From Gammaproteobacteria bacterium (GTDB lineage Bacteria > Pseudomonadota > Gammaproteobacteria > Pseudomonadales > Pseudomonadaceae): a stretch of DNA of 64,000 nt. Position numbers and translations under genes: made by a program. Of the stretch, positions 50,626-61,502 are shown piece after piece; the stretch's first letter is position 1, and each line of letters opens with the position of its first letter. Location of the stretch: positions 62,001 to 126,000 of the forward strand of contig JAMCWB010000067.1 of NCBI GenBank assembly GCA_023475025.1. Reading direction: 5' to 3'. The notes beneath the pieces are model-generated. The model worked only from the letters and a program-made list of their open reading frames with translations, was not told the DNA's origin and did not search any database.

Positions 50626-51708
50626 ATGAAGATCGGCGTCATTGGTGGTGGTCAACTCGGCCGCATGCTGGCATTGGCTGGCACCCCGCTGGGCCAGCAG
50701 TTTGCATTTCTCGACCCGGCCCCGGATGCCTGCGCACAGGCACTCGGTGAGCACATTCGCGCCGATTACAGTGATCGCGATCATTTGCGCCAGCTGGCTG
50801 ATGAAGTCGATGTGGTGACCTTCGAGTTCGAGAGCGTGCCGGCTGACACCGTCGCTTTCCTGTCCCAGTTTGTGCCGGTCTACCCCAATGCCGAGTCGCT
50901 GCGCATTGCCCGCGACCGCTGGTTTGAGAAATCCCTGTTCCGTGAGCTCGACATCCCGACCCCGGCTTTTGCCGATATCCAGTCACAGGCGGATCTCGAT
51001 GCTGCCGTGGCCAGCATAGGGCTGCCGGCGGTACTGAAAACCCGCACCCTGGGTTACGACGGCAAGGGTCAGAAGGTCCTGCGGGCCGCCGCCGATGTGG
51101 CCGGTGCCTTTGCCGAGCTGGGCAATGTGCCCTGTATTCTCGAAGGCTTTGTGCCCTTCAGCGGCGAAGTCTCGCTGATTGCCGTGCGCGCCCGTGATGG
51201 TGAAACCCGTTTTTACCCGCTGGTGCACAACACCCACGAAGACGGCATTCTGCGCCTTTCCGTGGCCAGTACTGACCACCCCTTGCAAGTCCTGGCCGAA
51301 GACTATGTTGGCCGGGTACTGAACAAGCTGGATTATGTCGGCGTACTGGCCTTCGAGTTTTTTGAAATTGATGGCGGGCTCAAGGCCAACGAAATCGCCC
51401 CGCGCGTGCACAACTCGGGCCACTGGACCATCGAAGGTGCCGAATGCAGCCAGTTCGAGAACCACCTGCGCGCCATTGCCGGCCTGCCGCTGGGCTCAAC
51501 CGCCAAGCTGGGTGAAAGCGCCATGCTCAACTTTATCGGCAGTGTGCCTGCCGTCGAGCAGGTCACCGCGATACCCGACTGCCATCTGCACCACTACGGC
51601 AAGGCCTTCAAGACCGGCCGCAAGGTGGGGCATGCCACGCTGCGCTGTGCCGACCAGTCAAGCCTGCAGTCTGCCATTGCCACTGTCGAGACACTGCTTG
51701 CCAGATAG
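50626..51708 (+). CDS. purK: 5-(carboxyamino)imidazole ribonucleotide synthase
   Basis: MKIGVIGGGQLGRMLALAG; ATP-grasp. Confidence 0.96.
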   Translation: MKIGVIGGGQLGRMLALAGTPLGQQFAFLDPAPDACAQALGEHIRADYSDRDHLRQLADEVDVVTFEFESVPADTVAFLSQFVPVYPNAESLRIARDRWFEKSLFRELDIPTPAFADIQSQADLDAAVASIGLPAVLKTRTLGYDGKGQKVLRAAADVAGAFAELGNVPCILEGFVPFSGEVSLIAVRARDGETRFYPLVHNTHEDGILRLSVASTDHPLQVLAEDYVGRVLNKLDYVGVLAFEFFEIDGGLKANEIAPRVHNSGHWTIEGAECSQFENHLRAIAGLPLGSTAKLGESAMLNFIGSVPAVEQVTAIPDCHLHHYGKAFKTGRKVGHATLRCADQSSLQSAIATVETLLAR

Positions 51709-51857
51709 AGCCCTCTGGCGGCAGACTGAGTAAACAGCCTCTGGCAGATAGCCATTGGATGCACGGATCACCGCTATACTGCGGTGATCACTGACACTGC
51801 CTGCTGTGACTGCCTCAAGCAGGCCTTTGTCGCTCGGGACGACAAGGTGAAGCAGGC

Positions 51858-53666
51858 ATGATAACCGGCTTTTTTTATCAGCCAGAGAACGTTCAGCACT
51901 CCTTGCTCCATGGCCAGCATGATACCGCCCTGATGCTATTGTCGGTGGTTATCGCCATTCTGACCGCCAGCTTTGCCCTGCAGGTCGCCAGCCTGGCCCG
52001 GATCGCAGCCAACACCCTGACGCGCAATATTGCCCTGTGGTCCGGCTCCCTGACCCTGGGTGGCGGCATCTGGGCCATGCATTTTATCGGCATGCTGGCC
52101 TTCCAGCTGGATATTCCGGTCAGCTATGACCCGACGATAACCCTGGTATCCGTGTTACCCGCCATCCTCGCCTCCTGGATTGCCCTGCGCATACTGAGCC
52201 AGGCGCAGAGCAGCAGACGCCAGATAGCCTTGGGTGGCCTGCTCATGGGTAGCGGTATCGGTGCCATGCACTATATGGGAATAGCCGCCATGCGCATGGA
52301 TGCGCACTTGCTGCTGGATCCAGCCTGGTTTATTGCCTCACTGATAGTCGCCGTGCTACTGGCCATGGCGGCGCTCTGGTTACGCTTTGGTCTGCGCCGG
52401 CATATGCAGGTAAGTCACATCAACAGTATCCTGCTCGGCGGAGTGGGCATCGGCCTGGCAATTGCCGCCATGCATTACACCGGCATGGTCGCGGTACGCA
52501 TTGTCGCTGTTGTCGATGCACCACCCACCGTCGCCAATACCGATCAACGCATCATGGCCATGGGTATCGCACTGATGGCGCTGGCTATAGGCCTGGCCGT
52601 CGGCGTCACCAACGGTATTCTGCGCTATCGCCATCTACTGGGCCGCATGCGGGCCAATGAGGTATCGCTACGTCTGGCTAAGGAAAATGCAGAGCAGGCC
52701 GCCGCAGCCAAATCCGTATTTCTGGCCAATATGAGCCATGAAATCCGTACCCCGATGAATGCCATTATGGGCTTCAGTGAGCTGTTGCTGGATACCCCGC
52801 TTAATGACGAACAGAGACGTCATTTGCAGACCCTGAGCTTCTCGGCGCAGGCGCTGCTGCAATTGCTCAACGACATTCTGGATACTGCGAAACTTGAAGG
52901 CGGCGCGGTCGAACTGGACGAACAGCCCTTTTCGCCACCGGCACTGGCCCAGGGCACCCTCGATCTGCTCAGCCTGGAAGCAGCAAAAAAGGATCTGCTG
53001 CTGCGCATGGAGAATGCGTTACCGGCCCGGCGCTACCGTGGTGACCCCTTCCGCATCCGGCAGATATTGCTCAATCTGTTGGGTAATGCAATCAAGTTCA
53101 CAGCCAGTGGTTCAGTGACACTTCGACTGTTTGAGGATGGGAAAACACTCTGTTTCAGTGTTACCGACACCGGTATCGGCATCAGCCATGATCGCCTGGA
53201 ACGTATCTTTGAGCCCTTTGCCCAGGCCGATGCCAGCATGACCCGCCGCTTTGGTGGAACAGGCCTGGGCACGACCATTGCGCGTCAACTGGCGCGGTTG
53301 ATGGGCGGTGATATTGACGTGCAGAGTGAGCTGGAGGTTGGCTCCTGCTTCACGCTGCGCATTCCACTCCAGGTTGACGACGCCCTTGCCGATCCAGATG
53401 AGCCACCAGCTCAGCTCGCTGCACTCAGCGAAGCTGCTACGCCAGCCGCCGCCAACACACCCATTGACCATGCCCGCTGCCGCCAGCACCTGCAGGGTTT
53501 GCTCGACAGCCTGCAACGTGGTGAGATTATCGACAGTCATGTGCAGGCGCTGGCCAGCCTGCTGCCGGAAAACCGCTGGCAAGCCATTGAGCACGCACTG
53601 GCAGACTTCGACTTTGAACTGGCCAGCCAACGCATGCAAGCCGTGCTCGATGAGGAGAGCCAATGA
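51858..53666 (+). CDS. MHYT-domain sensor histidine kinase
   Basis: MHFIGM, MHYMGI, MHYTGM repeats; [24 protein letters not shown]. Confidence 0.93.
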   Translation: MITGFFYQPENVQHSLLHGQHDTALMLLSVVIAILTASFALQVASLARIAANTLTRNIALWSGSLTLGGGIWAMHFIGMLAFQLDIPVSYDPTITLVSVLPAILASWIALRILSQAQSSRRQIALGGLLMGSGIGAMHYMGIAAMRMDAHLLLDPAWFIASLIVAVLLAMAALWLRFGLRRHMQVSHINSILLGGVGIGLAIAAMHYTGMVAVRIVAVVDAPPTVANTDQRIMAMGIALMALAIGLAVGVTNGILRYRHLLGRMRANEVSLRLAKENAEQAAAAKSVFLANMSHEIRTPMNAIMGFSELLLDTPLNDEQRRHLQTLSFSAQALLQLLNDILDTAKLEGGAVELDEQPFSPPALAQGTLDLLSLEAAKKDLLLRMENALPARRYRGDPFRIRQILLNLLGNAIKFTASGSVTLRLFEDGKTLCFSVTDTGIGISHDRLERIFEPFAQADASMTRRFGGTGLGTTIARQLARLMGGDIDVQSELEVGSCFTLRIPLQVDDALADPDEPPAQLAALSEAATPAAANTPIDHARCRQHLQGLLDSLQRGEIIDSHVQALASLLPENRWQAIEHALADFDFELASQRMQAVLDEESQ

Positions 53667-54670
53667 CACCCACGCCTGATTTTCGCCCTCGCTTGCTGCT
53701 GGTCGATGATGAGCCGGCCAACTTGCAGATCCTGCGTCAGATCCTGCAGGCCGACTACCGCCTACTCTTTGCTCGGGATAGCGAACGCGCGCTGGCACTG
53801 GCCAACAGTGAACGGCCAGATCTGATCTTGCTCGACGTAATGATGCCCGGTATCAGCGGCCTGGAAACCTGCGTCGCCCTCAAACAGAACCCGCAGACCG
53901 CAGCCATTCCGGTGATTTTTGTCACTGCCATGGCCGAGGTCGCTGACGAAAGCCGTGGCTTTGAAGCCGGCTGCGTCGACTACCTGACCAAGCCGCTGAG
54001 CGCACCTATCGTCAAGGCTCGCGTACGTACCCATCTGTCACTGGTCAGTGTTGACGAGCTACGCGAAACCCGTCTGCAAGTCGTGCAGCGCCTGGGTCTG
54101 GCCGCAGAATACAAGGACAACGAAACCGGCCTGCACGTTATCCGCATGAGCCACTATTCACGGCTGATTGCCGAGGCGGCGGGCTTTGCCACCGAACACT
54201 GCGAACTTCTGCTGCACGCCGCGCCCATGCACGATATCGGCAAGATCGGTATTCCCGATGCAATTTTGCGCAAGCCCGGCCGGCTGGATGCGGATGAGTG
54301 GGCGGTGATGGCGCAACACCCGGCGATCGGCTCACGTATCATCGGTGAGCATGCATCCGGGCTGTTACACATGGCCGAGGCCATTGCCCGTTGTCATCAT
54401 GAGAAATGGGATGGCAGCGGCTATCCGGCCGGGCTGGCCGGCGAAGCGATTCCTGTCGAGGCGCGTATCGTCGCCATCGCCGATGTCTTTGATGCCCTGA
54501 CCAGCGAGCGCCCTTACAAGAAGGCCTGGTCGGTAGATGATGCTATCGCTCTGATCAAACGTGAAGCCGGCCAGCATTTCGACCCACAGCTGGTCGAGCA
54601 TTTCCTTAGTCAGATGCCCGCCGTACTGGAGATCAAGGAGCGCTGGGCAGAAACCAGCGCCCAGATCTGA
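53663..54670 (+). CDS. response regulator with HD-GYP phosphodiesterase domain
   Basis: [38 protein letters not shown]. Confidence 0.95.
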   Translation: MTPTPDFRPRLLLVDDEPANLQILRQILQADYRLLFARDSERALALANSERPDLILLDVMMPGISGLETCVALKQNPQTAAIPVIFVTAMAEVADESRGFEAGCVDYLTKPLSAPIVKARVRTHLSLVSVDELRETRLQVVQRLGLAAEYKDNETGLHVIRMSHYSRLIAEAAGFATEHCELLLHAAPMHDIGKIGIPDAILRKPGRLDADEWAVMAQHPAIGSRIIGEHASGLLHMAEAIARCHHEKWDGSGYPAGLAGEAIPVEARIVAIADVFDALTSERPYKKAWSVDDAIALIKREAGQHFDPQLVEHFLSQMPAVLEIKERWAETSAQI

Positions 54671-54673
54671 CTG

Positions 54674-55642
54674 ATGCTGGCCCGCAGTACCCTGGAGCGG
54701 CACCAAGTCTGGCTTTACCTGGTCAGCATCGGTCTCGGACTGCTGCTGGGTAGTCTGCTGCCGGCATTTGCCCAATGGGCATCGAGTCTGATCTGGCCAG
54801 TATTGATGCTGCTTCTTTACAGTGCCTTTATCCAGGTTCCATTGCTGCATTTGCGTGCAGCGCTGATGGACCAACGTTTCCTGTTGAGCCTGCTGCTGGG
54901 TAACTTCCTGCTGATTCCCTTGTTGCTCTGGGTCGTATTACCCTGGCTACCGGCCGATCCAGCCATTCGGCTGGGCATCTTGCTGGTGTTGCTGGTGCCC
55001 TGCACCGACTGGTTCATCACCTTTGTACAACTGGGTAAGGGCGACACATCCCGTGCCATCACCGCAACGCCTGTCAATCTGCTGCTGCAGATCATGCTGC
55101 TGCCTGTTTACCTCTGGTTGATGCTGGGCAATGAGATCAGTGTTGCTATCGGTCCCGCGCAGGTCTGGCCGACCTTGCTGGTTGTGCTGCTCCCGCTGGG
55201 GCTGGCCACGCTAAGTGAGCGTTGGGTTGAAGCCAGACCGCAACGTAAGGCTTTACCTGATCATTTAGCCTGGTATCCCGTGCCTCTGCTGGCGCTGGTG
55301 CTGCTAATGGTTGCCTGCAGCCAGGTAACGGCGGTTGCAGGCAACCTTGGCCTGCTGCTCACGGTTGTGCCCTGGTTTATCGGTTTTCTGGTATTTGCTG
55401 CACTGCTGGCCAAAACCCTGGCGATCTGGTTGCGGCTACCGGATACTCAGGGCCGCACCCTGGCCTTCAGCATGGGCACCCGCAATTCTTTCGTAGTGCT
55501 GCCGCTGGCGCTGAGCCTGCCCGCCGGTTGGGAGCTGGCTGCACTGGTCATTGTGCTGCAATCTCTGGTCGAGCTGTTCGGTATGCTGTTCTATTTATGG
55601 TGGCTACCACGGCTCAGACTTGGTACTGACCAGAATCTGTAG
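54674..55642 (+). CDS. arsenic-resistance/bile acid:sodium symporter-like (ACR3-type) permease
   Basis: About 10 TM; LVPCTDWFITFVQLGKGD and GTRNSFVVLPLALSLP motifs. Confidence 0.85.
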   Translation: MLARSTLERHQVWLYLVSIGLGLLLGSLLPAFAQWASSLIWPVLMLLLYSAFIQVPLLHLRAALMDQRFLLSLLLGNFLLIPLLLWVVLPWLPADPAIRLGILLVLLVPCTDWFITFVQLGKGDTSRAITATPVNLLLQIMLLPVYLWLMLGNEISVAIGPAQVWPTLLVVLLPLGLATLSERWVEARPQRKALPDHLAWYPVPLLALVLLMVACSQVTAVAGNLGLLLTVVPWFIGFLVFAALLAKTLAIWLRLPDTQGRTLAFSMGTRNSFVVLPLALSLPAGWELAALVIVLQSLVELFGMLFYLWWLPRLRLGTDQNL

Positions 55643-55725
55643 AGCAGTTCCCTTATGGTGTCGAACTTGCCGGTGAGCAGCCGGTCTTACCCTGATCAAT
55701 GCATTATCTATCGCGAGACCCTTCC

Positions 55726-56265
55726 ATGCGCTACTGGCTCTACCTGCTCCTGCTGCTACCCCTGCTTGCTCAGGCCAATCCACAGACCATCGACTGGCTC
55801 GATCTGTTGCCCGAGGAAGACCTGGAAGCCATTCTGAATATGCCGGAAATCGTGCATGATGAAGCCGATTACGCCGAGGATACCGACGACGCCGCAACCT
55901 TCGAGCAGAACCTGCGCCAACGTGACCCTGCGTTGCCCGAGGTGATGTATTCGACCCGTGTCGTCGCGGCGATGGACGGCATCCAGGCGCGCCTGGCTGG
56001 TTTCCCGGTACCGCTGGAAACCAATGAGCGAGGACATTACACCAGTTTTTTTCTGGTGCCCTATGCCGGTGCCTGCATCCATGTGCCGCCGCCGCCGCCC
56101 AACCAGATTGTGCTGGTTGATTATCCCAAGGGCTTACCTATTGAGGACATCTACACCCCCTACTGGGTTACCGGCAGTCTACATATCGACCAGACCAGCA
56201 ATGAGCTGGCCGATGCCAGTTATCGCATCGAAGCACATGCGGTAAAGATCTACGATGGCGATTAA
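55726..56265 (+). CDS. DUF3299-type exported protein
   Basis: Signal peptide; FFLVPYAGACIHVPPPPPNQIVLV. Confidence 0.8.
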   Translation: MRYWLYLLLLLPLLAQANPQTIDWLDLLPEEDLEAILNMPEIVHDEADYAEDTDDAATFEQNLRQRDPALPEVMYSTRVVAAMDGIQARLAGFPVPLETNERGHYTSFFLVPYAGACIHVPPPPPNQIVLVDYPKGLPIEDIYTPYWVTGSLHIDQTSNELADASYRIEAHAVKIYDGD

Positions 56266-56407
56266 CCCGTAGCGCGGTTATTCTCTTGTCATTCTCACCC
56301 ATCTGGGTGGCGTCAAATTGCCAGCCCTCGGCTAAGCTGCACGCTAGAGGCAACCCGCAGTGCTGCGCTGACCACAGCACAGGTCGCCATGATGACAGGA
56401 GGTAGTT

Positions 56408-57337
56408 TTGGAACTGATTCTGGGCTTTCTCGGCCTTGCCGTACTCGTTGTGTTCTATTTGCGCAAGTGGTTGTTGCGTAAGGAAATCCCCCAACAACAG
56501 GCAATCGAATACAGCGGCGAAGTGTTCAGCATTGGCGCAGCAACCCTGGCCCGTAGTGGCCCCGAACAACCCCGGCAAAGCGTGGTTGCGGTTCATGGTT
56601 TTGTTGAGAACTTCCTCTACTTTACCGAGTTCTATAAAGACCCTGCGCTGGAGTTGATCCTGTTCACCAGTGGTGATTATCACACCCCGGTTACGCGTCA
56701 GAATGCCAAAGCACCCAGCTGGGCCAAGGTACCAAACGAGCGCCTGGGTAGTATTGCCTACGATGCCGAAGTGCTGATTCAAGCGCTTGAGCATCTGGTG
56801 ACTGGTGAGGGAGTCCGCGTGCACGGCCATTCCCGCGGTGGCGCCGTCATTCTCGAAGCCGCCCGGCGCCGACCCGACCTGTTCGAGCAGGCCGAAGTCA
56901 TTCTGGAAGCGCCGGTATTGCCCCAGGGCAAGCCCTACGCTGAACTGAGCCCTGGGGTGCGCTGGTTTCTGCCCTTTGTCCTGCCGTTCTGGCAGCAGCA
57001 GCCCATTTCACCGCGCAACAAAGCGATCTGGGGTCCCCTGGATGATAAGCGCAAACGCTCACTGATCATGGGACTGCCGTTCAACCCCAGGCATTGCAGT
57101 ACCATGATGGCCAACCTGAAAGATATGGCCGACTGGATGCCGGGCACAGGTACCGAGGTCTATCAGCACGTCAAACGTGGCGCCATTCTGGTGCCTGACA
57201 ATGACAAGGTACTGGATCCCAAGGCCATGCTGGCCAGTGCCCGACAGGCAGAAAATCTGCAACTTATCGCTGTTGAAGCGGGCAGTCATTTTGTCATTCC
57301 TGATTACCCGGACTCGATACCGCCGCTGCCGGCATGA
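56408..57337 (+). CDS. alpha/beta hydrolase-like protein
   Basis: VRVHGHSRGGAVILEAA nucleophile-elbow pattern; N-terminal TM. Confidence 0.85.
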   Translation: MELILGFLGLAVLVVFYLRKWLLRKEIPQQQAIEYSGEVFSIGAATLARSGPEQPRQSVVAVHGFVENFLYFTEFYKDPALELILFTSGDYHTPVTRQNAKAPSWAKVPNERLGSIAYDAEVLIQALEHLVTGEGVRVHGHSRGGAVILEAARRRPDLFEQAEVILEAPVLPQGKPYAELSPGVRWFLPFVLPFWQQQPISPRNKAIWGPLDDKRKRSLIMGLPFNPRHCSTMMANLKDMADWMPGTGTEVYQHVKRGAILVPDNDKVLDPKAMLASARQAENLQLIAVEAGSHFVIPDYPDSIPPLPA

Positions 57338-58029
57338 GCATTGAACTGCAACCAATTGGCATTATCCGCAGTGCCTTTATGGAAAAGTTTGCGATTCCCC
57401 GGCAGCCCAGCCTGGCTCCGGCAGCTCGGGGACGTATCCTGCTCTCGCCCCCCTATGACAGTGCCGAGGCCGTTGCCGGCCTTGAGCAGGTCAGCCACAT
57501 CTGGCTGCTGTTTGTCTTTCATCAGGCAGGCAGCGGGCCGCAGCATACCCGGGTGCGACCACCACGTCTGGGTGGCAACCAGCGTATCGGTGTGTTTGCC
57601 AGCCGTGCCACCCACAGGCCCAACCCGCTGGGGCAGTCAGTGGTGCGCCTGGAGCAGGTCGAGCCTGGCTGTCTGACGGTGTCGGGTATCGATTTGCTCG
57701 ATGGCACACCGATTCTGGATATCAAGCCCTATGTACCCTATGCCGATGCCATCAGCACCGCGACCAACCAGTTGGCACCCGCACCACCGGCCCTGCTCCC
57801 GGTGCACTGGGAGCCTGACGCTCTGGCCGCCGCGCAACAGGCCGCTACCCGCCTTGGCGAGCCGGTCATCGAGCTAATAGAACAGTGTCTGGCCCAGGAC
57901 CCCAAACCGGCCTATCAGCAACCCGGGCCGCAGCGTGAATACGGTGTACGCCTGTGGGACCTGAATGTGTGCTTTCATTACCCGCACAGTGATAGCATCC
58001 GCGTGCTCAGCGTCAGCCTGTCCCCCTGA
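57334..58029 (+). CDS. trmO: tRNA (N6-threonylcarbamoyladenosine(37)-N6)-methyltransferase TrmO
   Basis: GIIRSAFMEKFAIPRQPSLAPAARGRI; FASRATHRPNPLGQSVVRLE. Confidence 0.93.
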   Translation: MSIELQPIGIIRSAFMEKFAIPRQPSLAPAARGRILLSPPYDSAEAVAGLEQVSHIWLLFVFHQAGSGPQHTRVRPPRLGGNQRIGVFASRATHRPNPLGQSVVRLEQVEPGCLTVSGIDLLDGTPILDIKPYVPYADAISTATNQLAPAPPALLPVHWEPDALAAAQQAATRLGEPVIELIEQCLAQDPKPAYQQPGPQREYGVRLWDLNVCFHYPHSDSIRVLSVSLSP

Positions 58030-58128
58030 CCGCGTTTCAGCCAAGCACTTATCTTTTGTTATCAGCTGCGCGATTTCGGCAGCATGGACGCTATACTGCT
58101 CAGACCTGTCAACGAGTGCTGTGATGCA

Positions 58129-59697
58129 ATGAGTGCGCTGTATTTCTCCCCGATGTTGCTTGGTCTTTGCCTGCTGCTGGCCATCGCGGTCGCAGCTACT
58201 GCGCTCTGGCTGGTATCACGCCCCATCGCCGGGCCTGGTTTCTGGATGGCTGGTAGCTGGACCCTGATTGGCGGCATAGTACTGTTTATCGGCTTCATGG
58301 TGACTGGCAGCCCCACGCTCAACGTTTTGGGCAATGCCGGCCAACTGGCCGGCGAAGCGATTTTCCTGCTGGGTGTTTTCCGCTTTATGGGCCGCCCCTT
58401 GCCCTGGTGGATTGTGCCGCTCAGTGTTGGCACCATGGTCGGTTTCAATATCCATTACTGGATCTACGCTGGCAATTCCGACTTCCTCATGGGTGTCTAC
58501 TCCACCATTGCCGGACTCTTGCCGCTACAGGCCATCTGGCTATTGATGCGCGCTCGGGACGATGCTGTCACACGCCCCGCCCGTCTGTTGGTCGCCATCA
58601 GCCTGCTGATCTATTCCGTAGTCACCCTGATTCGTGGCGCCCTTGGCTATCTTGATTGGTGGCAACAACAGCCCTATGAAATGCCCTATGAGTCATTCAG
58701 CTACCTGTTGCCCTATAACTTTGCCATTCCGGCTATGGTCATGGGTTTTATCGGTGTCACCCTGATGACCATGCAGCGTATCCTCGCCCGCAGTCAGCAC
58801 CATGCCCAGGCGGCAGAACACAGTGCCCAGCGTTTTGAGCGCCTGCTCAGCGCCACCAGCTCCGGTGTAGCTATAGTGCAGGCCGAACAGATCCAGGATG
58901 CGAACATCCGACTGGAGCAGATGACCGGTCGCCGGCGCTCAGAGCTACTCGGTTTACCGGTTAGCCGACTGTTCAACCACGACAGCCAGCCCGCGCTGCT
59001 GGCCAGCCTGGAGCAGGGCCGGGTCCGGCAGCTGGAAGTTCAGGTCTTGCATCAGCAACAAGGCCAGTTCGACGCAGAAATCAACCTGGAGCCGTTGGGC
59101 AATAACGGTGACCAGATTCTTGAGTTGCGTGATATCAGCCACCACAAGGCACTGGAAGCCCAATTACATGCGCTGGCTACCCGCGACTCCTTGACCGGTG
59201 TGTTAAATCGCCGTGCCTTTGATCAGGCAGTACAGCCCGAACTGGCTCGCTGCGAGCGACATGGCCATCCCTTGAGCCTGGCCCTGCTGGATCTGGATCA
59301 TTTCAAGCAGATCAACGACCAGTATGGTCATAGCATGGGGGATAAGGTGCTGCAGTCATTTACCCTGTGCTGCCAGCAGCATATCCGCTCCAGCGATCGC
59401 CTGGCCCGTTTTGGCGGTGAAGAGTTCATCATCCTGCTGGTAGACACCGATGCAGCTGCAGCCCTGCGGCTGATGCAGCGCTTACGCCTGTCCGTACACC
59501 AGTTGCAAGCGGATCCGGCCCAGTCTGACCTGATGGTCCGCTTCAGCGCCGGGGTAACCCAATGGCAAGCAGGTGATACACTGGACTCTATGGTGCGCCG
59601 TGCGGATCGGGCACTCTATCAGGCCAAGGGAGCCGGCCGTGATCAGGTGCACTGCTGGCCACTTGCCAACGAGAAGATTGACCATGTTGACCCTTGA
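58129..59697 (+). CDS. membrane PAS-GGDEF diguanylate cyclase
   Basis: N-terminal TM region, PAS, DSLTGVLNRRAFDQAV, RFGGEEFIILL. Confidence 0.92.
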   Translation: MSALYFSPMLLGLCLLLAIAVAATALWLVSRPIAGPGFWMAGSWTLIGGIVLFIGFMVTGSPTLNVLGNAGQLAGEAIFLLGVFRFMGRPLPWWIVPLSVGTMVGFNIHYWIYAGNSDFLMGVYSTIAGLLPLQAIWLLMRARDDAVTRPARLLVAISLLIYSVVTLIRGALGYLDWWQQQPYEMPYESFSYLLPYNFAIPAMVMGFIGVTLMTMQRILARSQHHAQAAEHSAQRFERLLSATSSGVAIVQAEQIQDANIRLEQMTGRRRSELLGLPVSRLFNHDSQPALLASLEQGRVRQLEVQVLHQQQGQFDAEINLEPLGNNGDQILELRDISHHKALEAQLHALATRDSLTGVLNRRAFDQAVQPELARCERHGHPLSLALLDLDHFKQINDQYGHSMGDKVLQSFTLCCQQHIRSSDRLARFGGEEFIILLVDTDAAAALRLMQRLRLSVHQLQADPAQSDLMVRFSAGVTQWQAGDTLDSMVRRADRALYQAKGAGRDQVHCWPLANEKIDHVDP

Positions 59698-60061
59698 ACA
59701 TATCGCGCTCAGCCTGCCAGTGATTCTGCTTGCTGCCTGGTGGTGGCGTGGTATCGGGCTACATGATCTGGCCTTGCGACAGGTGCGTCAGCATTGCCGC
59801 AAGGCTGACGTACAGCTACTCGACGAGAGTATCGTACTGCGTCGACTGCGCCCCTGCCGCAACCGCCGCGGACGCTGGGGCATTGGTCGCACTTACGCCT
59901 TTGAGTTTACCGTGACCGGTGAACGCCGCTACAGCGGTCAGATTGATCTGCATGGTGCCCGCTTGCAGGGGATTGCACTGGATCCACACCCCTATCCGGG
60001 TGCAGCGGATGAAACGGGCACCACCATTCATCAAAGTAATAATGTGCGCTCTTTGCATTAA
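59684..60061 (+). CDS. DUF3301-type membrane-anchored protein
   Basis: N-terminal TM; LRQVRQHCRKADVQLLDESIVLRRLRPCRNRRGRWGIGRTYAFEFTVTGE. Confidence 0.8.
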   Translation: MLTLEHIALSLPVILLAAWWWRGIGLHDLALRQVRQHCRKADVQLLDESIVLRRLRPCRNRRGRWGIGRTYAFEFTVTGERRYSGQIDLHGARLQGIALDPHPYPGAADETGTTIHQSNNVRSLH

Positions 60062-60065
60062 GGAC

Positions 60066-60079
60066 GTTCCACGTGGAAC
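60066..60079. promoter_or_regulatory. parS site (ParB-binding palindrome)
   Basis: Perfect palindrome GTTCCACGTGGAAC, matches the chromosomal parS consensus; near glmU/atp. Confidence 0.88.
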
Positions 60080-61056
60080 CCGCCACACTGGCCAATATCC
60101 CAACCCATGTGATTGCCGGCCCTTTGGGTGCTGGTAAAACCACTCTGCTACAACATCTACTGCAACAGCGACCGGCGCATGAGCGCTGGGCCATACTGAT
60201 CAATGAGTTTGGTCAACTGGGCCTGGACGCTGCCTTGCTTGAGGTGGATACCCGGGACGGGGTCAGCCTGGCGGAAATACCCGGTGGCTGCCTGTGCTGT
60301 GTCAACGGCTTACCCTTTCAGGTCGGCTTGCAACGCCTGCTTCGCCGCAGCAAGCCCCAGCGTGTCCTGATCGAAACCTCAGGCCTGGGCCATCCCGTTA
60401 CGCTGTTACAGCAGCTGCAGCAGCAACCATGGATGGGCGTGCTGACCATGCAGCCCTTGGTCATGGTTCTCGATGCCAGTGCCCTCGCGCGCGGACAGCC
60501 ATTGCCCGCAACCCAACAGGCCGCCCTGCCCCTGGCTGGTTGCCTGTTACTGAACAAATCCGCCCAACTGACTGAAGAGCAGCGGCAACACGTGTTGCTT
60601 TCTCTGCCGGCAGTCGTTCAGCACTGGACCGAACAGGCGGCGATTGACTGGCAACAGATACCTGGAGCAGGGGCAGCAACCCCAGATCAGGCCGCGATTG
60701 CCTCCAAACCTGCAGACCCATCTGGTCTGCGCGTGCTCTGGCGCAGCCGTGATGAGATCCATTGCCAGCAACAGCGTCAGGATGAGCATCTCAGCATGAG
60801 TTGGCGCCTGCACCCGCAACAACAGCTGGATCGCCGGCAAATGACGCACTGGCTTGGCCTGTCGCCCTGGCTCAGAGCCAAGGCAATTATCCACGCTACC
60901 GATGGCTGGTTCAGCCTGAATGCCCTGCCTGATAGTCCTCTGCGCTGGAAGCCAGCTGCACCAGCCAATGAACAACGTCTGGAATTGATCTTTGGCCAGC
61001 CACAGGATCAGCAGGCATTGACCACCGCCTTGCGGCAAACCTTGATCACAGGGTAA
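60073..61056 (+). CDS. CobW/COG0523-family GTPase (GTG start)
   Basis: VIAGPLGAGKTTLLQHLL, INEFGQLGLDAALLE, GGCLCCVNG. Confidence 0.92.
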   Translation: MEPATLANIPTHVIAGPLGAGKTTLLQHLLQQRPAHERWAILINEFGQLGLDAALLEVDTRDGVSLAEIPGGCLCCVNGLPFQVGLQRLLRRSKPQRVLIETSGLGHPVTLLQQLQQQPWMGVLTMQPLVMVLDASALARGQPLPATQQAALPLAGCLLLNKSAQLTEEQRQHVLLSLPAVVQHWTEQAAIDWQQIPGAGAATPDQAAIASKPADPSGLRVLWRSRDEIHCQQQRQDEHLSMSWRLHPQQQLDRRQMTHWLGLSPWLRAKAIIHATDGWFSLNALPDSPLRWKPAAPANEQRLELIFGQPQDQQALTTALRQTLITG

Positions 61057-61127
61057 GGTGTTCAGCCTTGAATGGGGTCAAGCCGGTGCTTGCCCGAAGA
61101 GCAATCAGACTGACTATTCAGGTTCGC

Positions 61128-61502
61128 ATGCGCCCGACCCGATTGATGTATTCCCTCTTTCTGCTGCTTTTTCTGACAAGTCATCAGGTACTTGCAGCGG
61201 CCTGTTTGATCGAAAGCGATGATGACGAGTTACCCATACGCCTTTGTCAGCAGAATATGACGATTCCCGATAACCTGTTCCAGGACAGCTTCTGCCAGCC
61301 ACAGATTCCTGATCGCAGCTTCAAGGTTAGCCAGGTTGAGCGTTGCCCGGACGGGGCTTATGGCGTCTGTGCCGGAGCCTATACCGAAGGCGTGGGTTAT
61401 CAACAGTCGATTTTTTATTACTCTGACCCGGATGATGCACCCTACCTGAAAATCTACTGCGAGGATGTCAGTCGTGGTGAGTGGCAGGAACTTGCTCAAT
61501 AA
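61128..61502 (+). CDS. small exported Cys-containing hypothetical protein
   Basis: Signal peptide MRPTRLMYSLFLLLFLTSHQVLAA; six Cys in mature part. Confidence 0.6.
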   Translation: MRPTRLMYSLFLLLFLTSHQVLAAACLIESDDDELPIRLCQQNMTIPDNLFQDSFCQPQIPDRSFKVSQVERCPDGAYGVCAGAYTEGVGYQQSIFYYSDPDDAPYLKIYCEDVSRGEWQELAQ

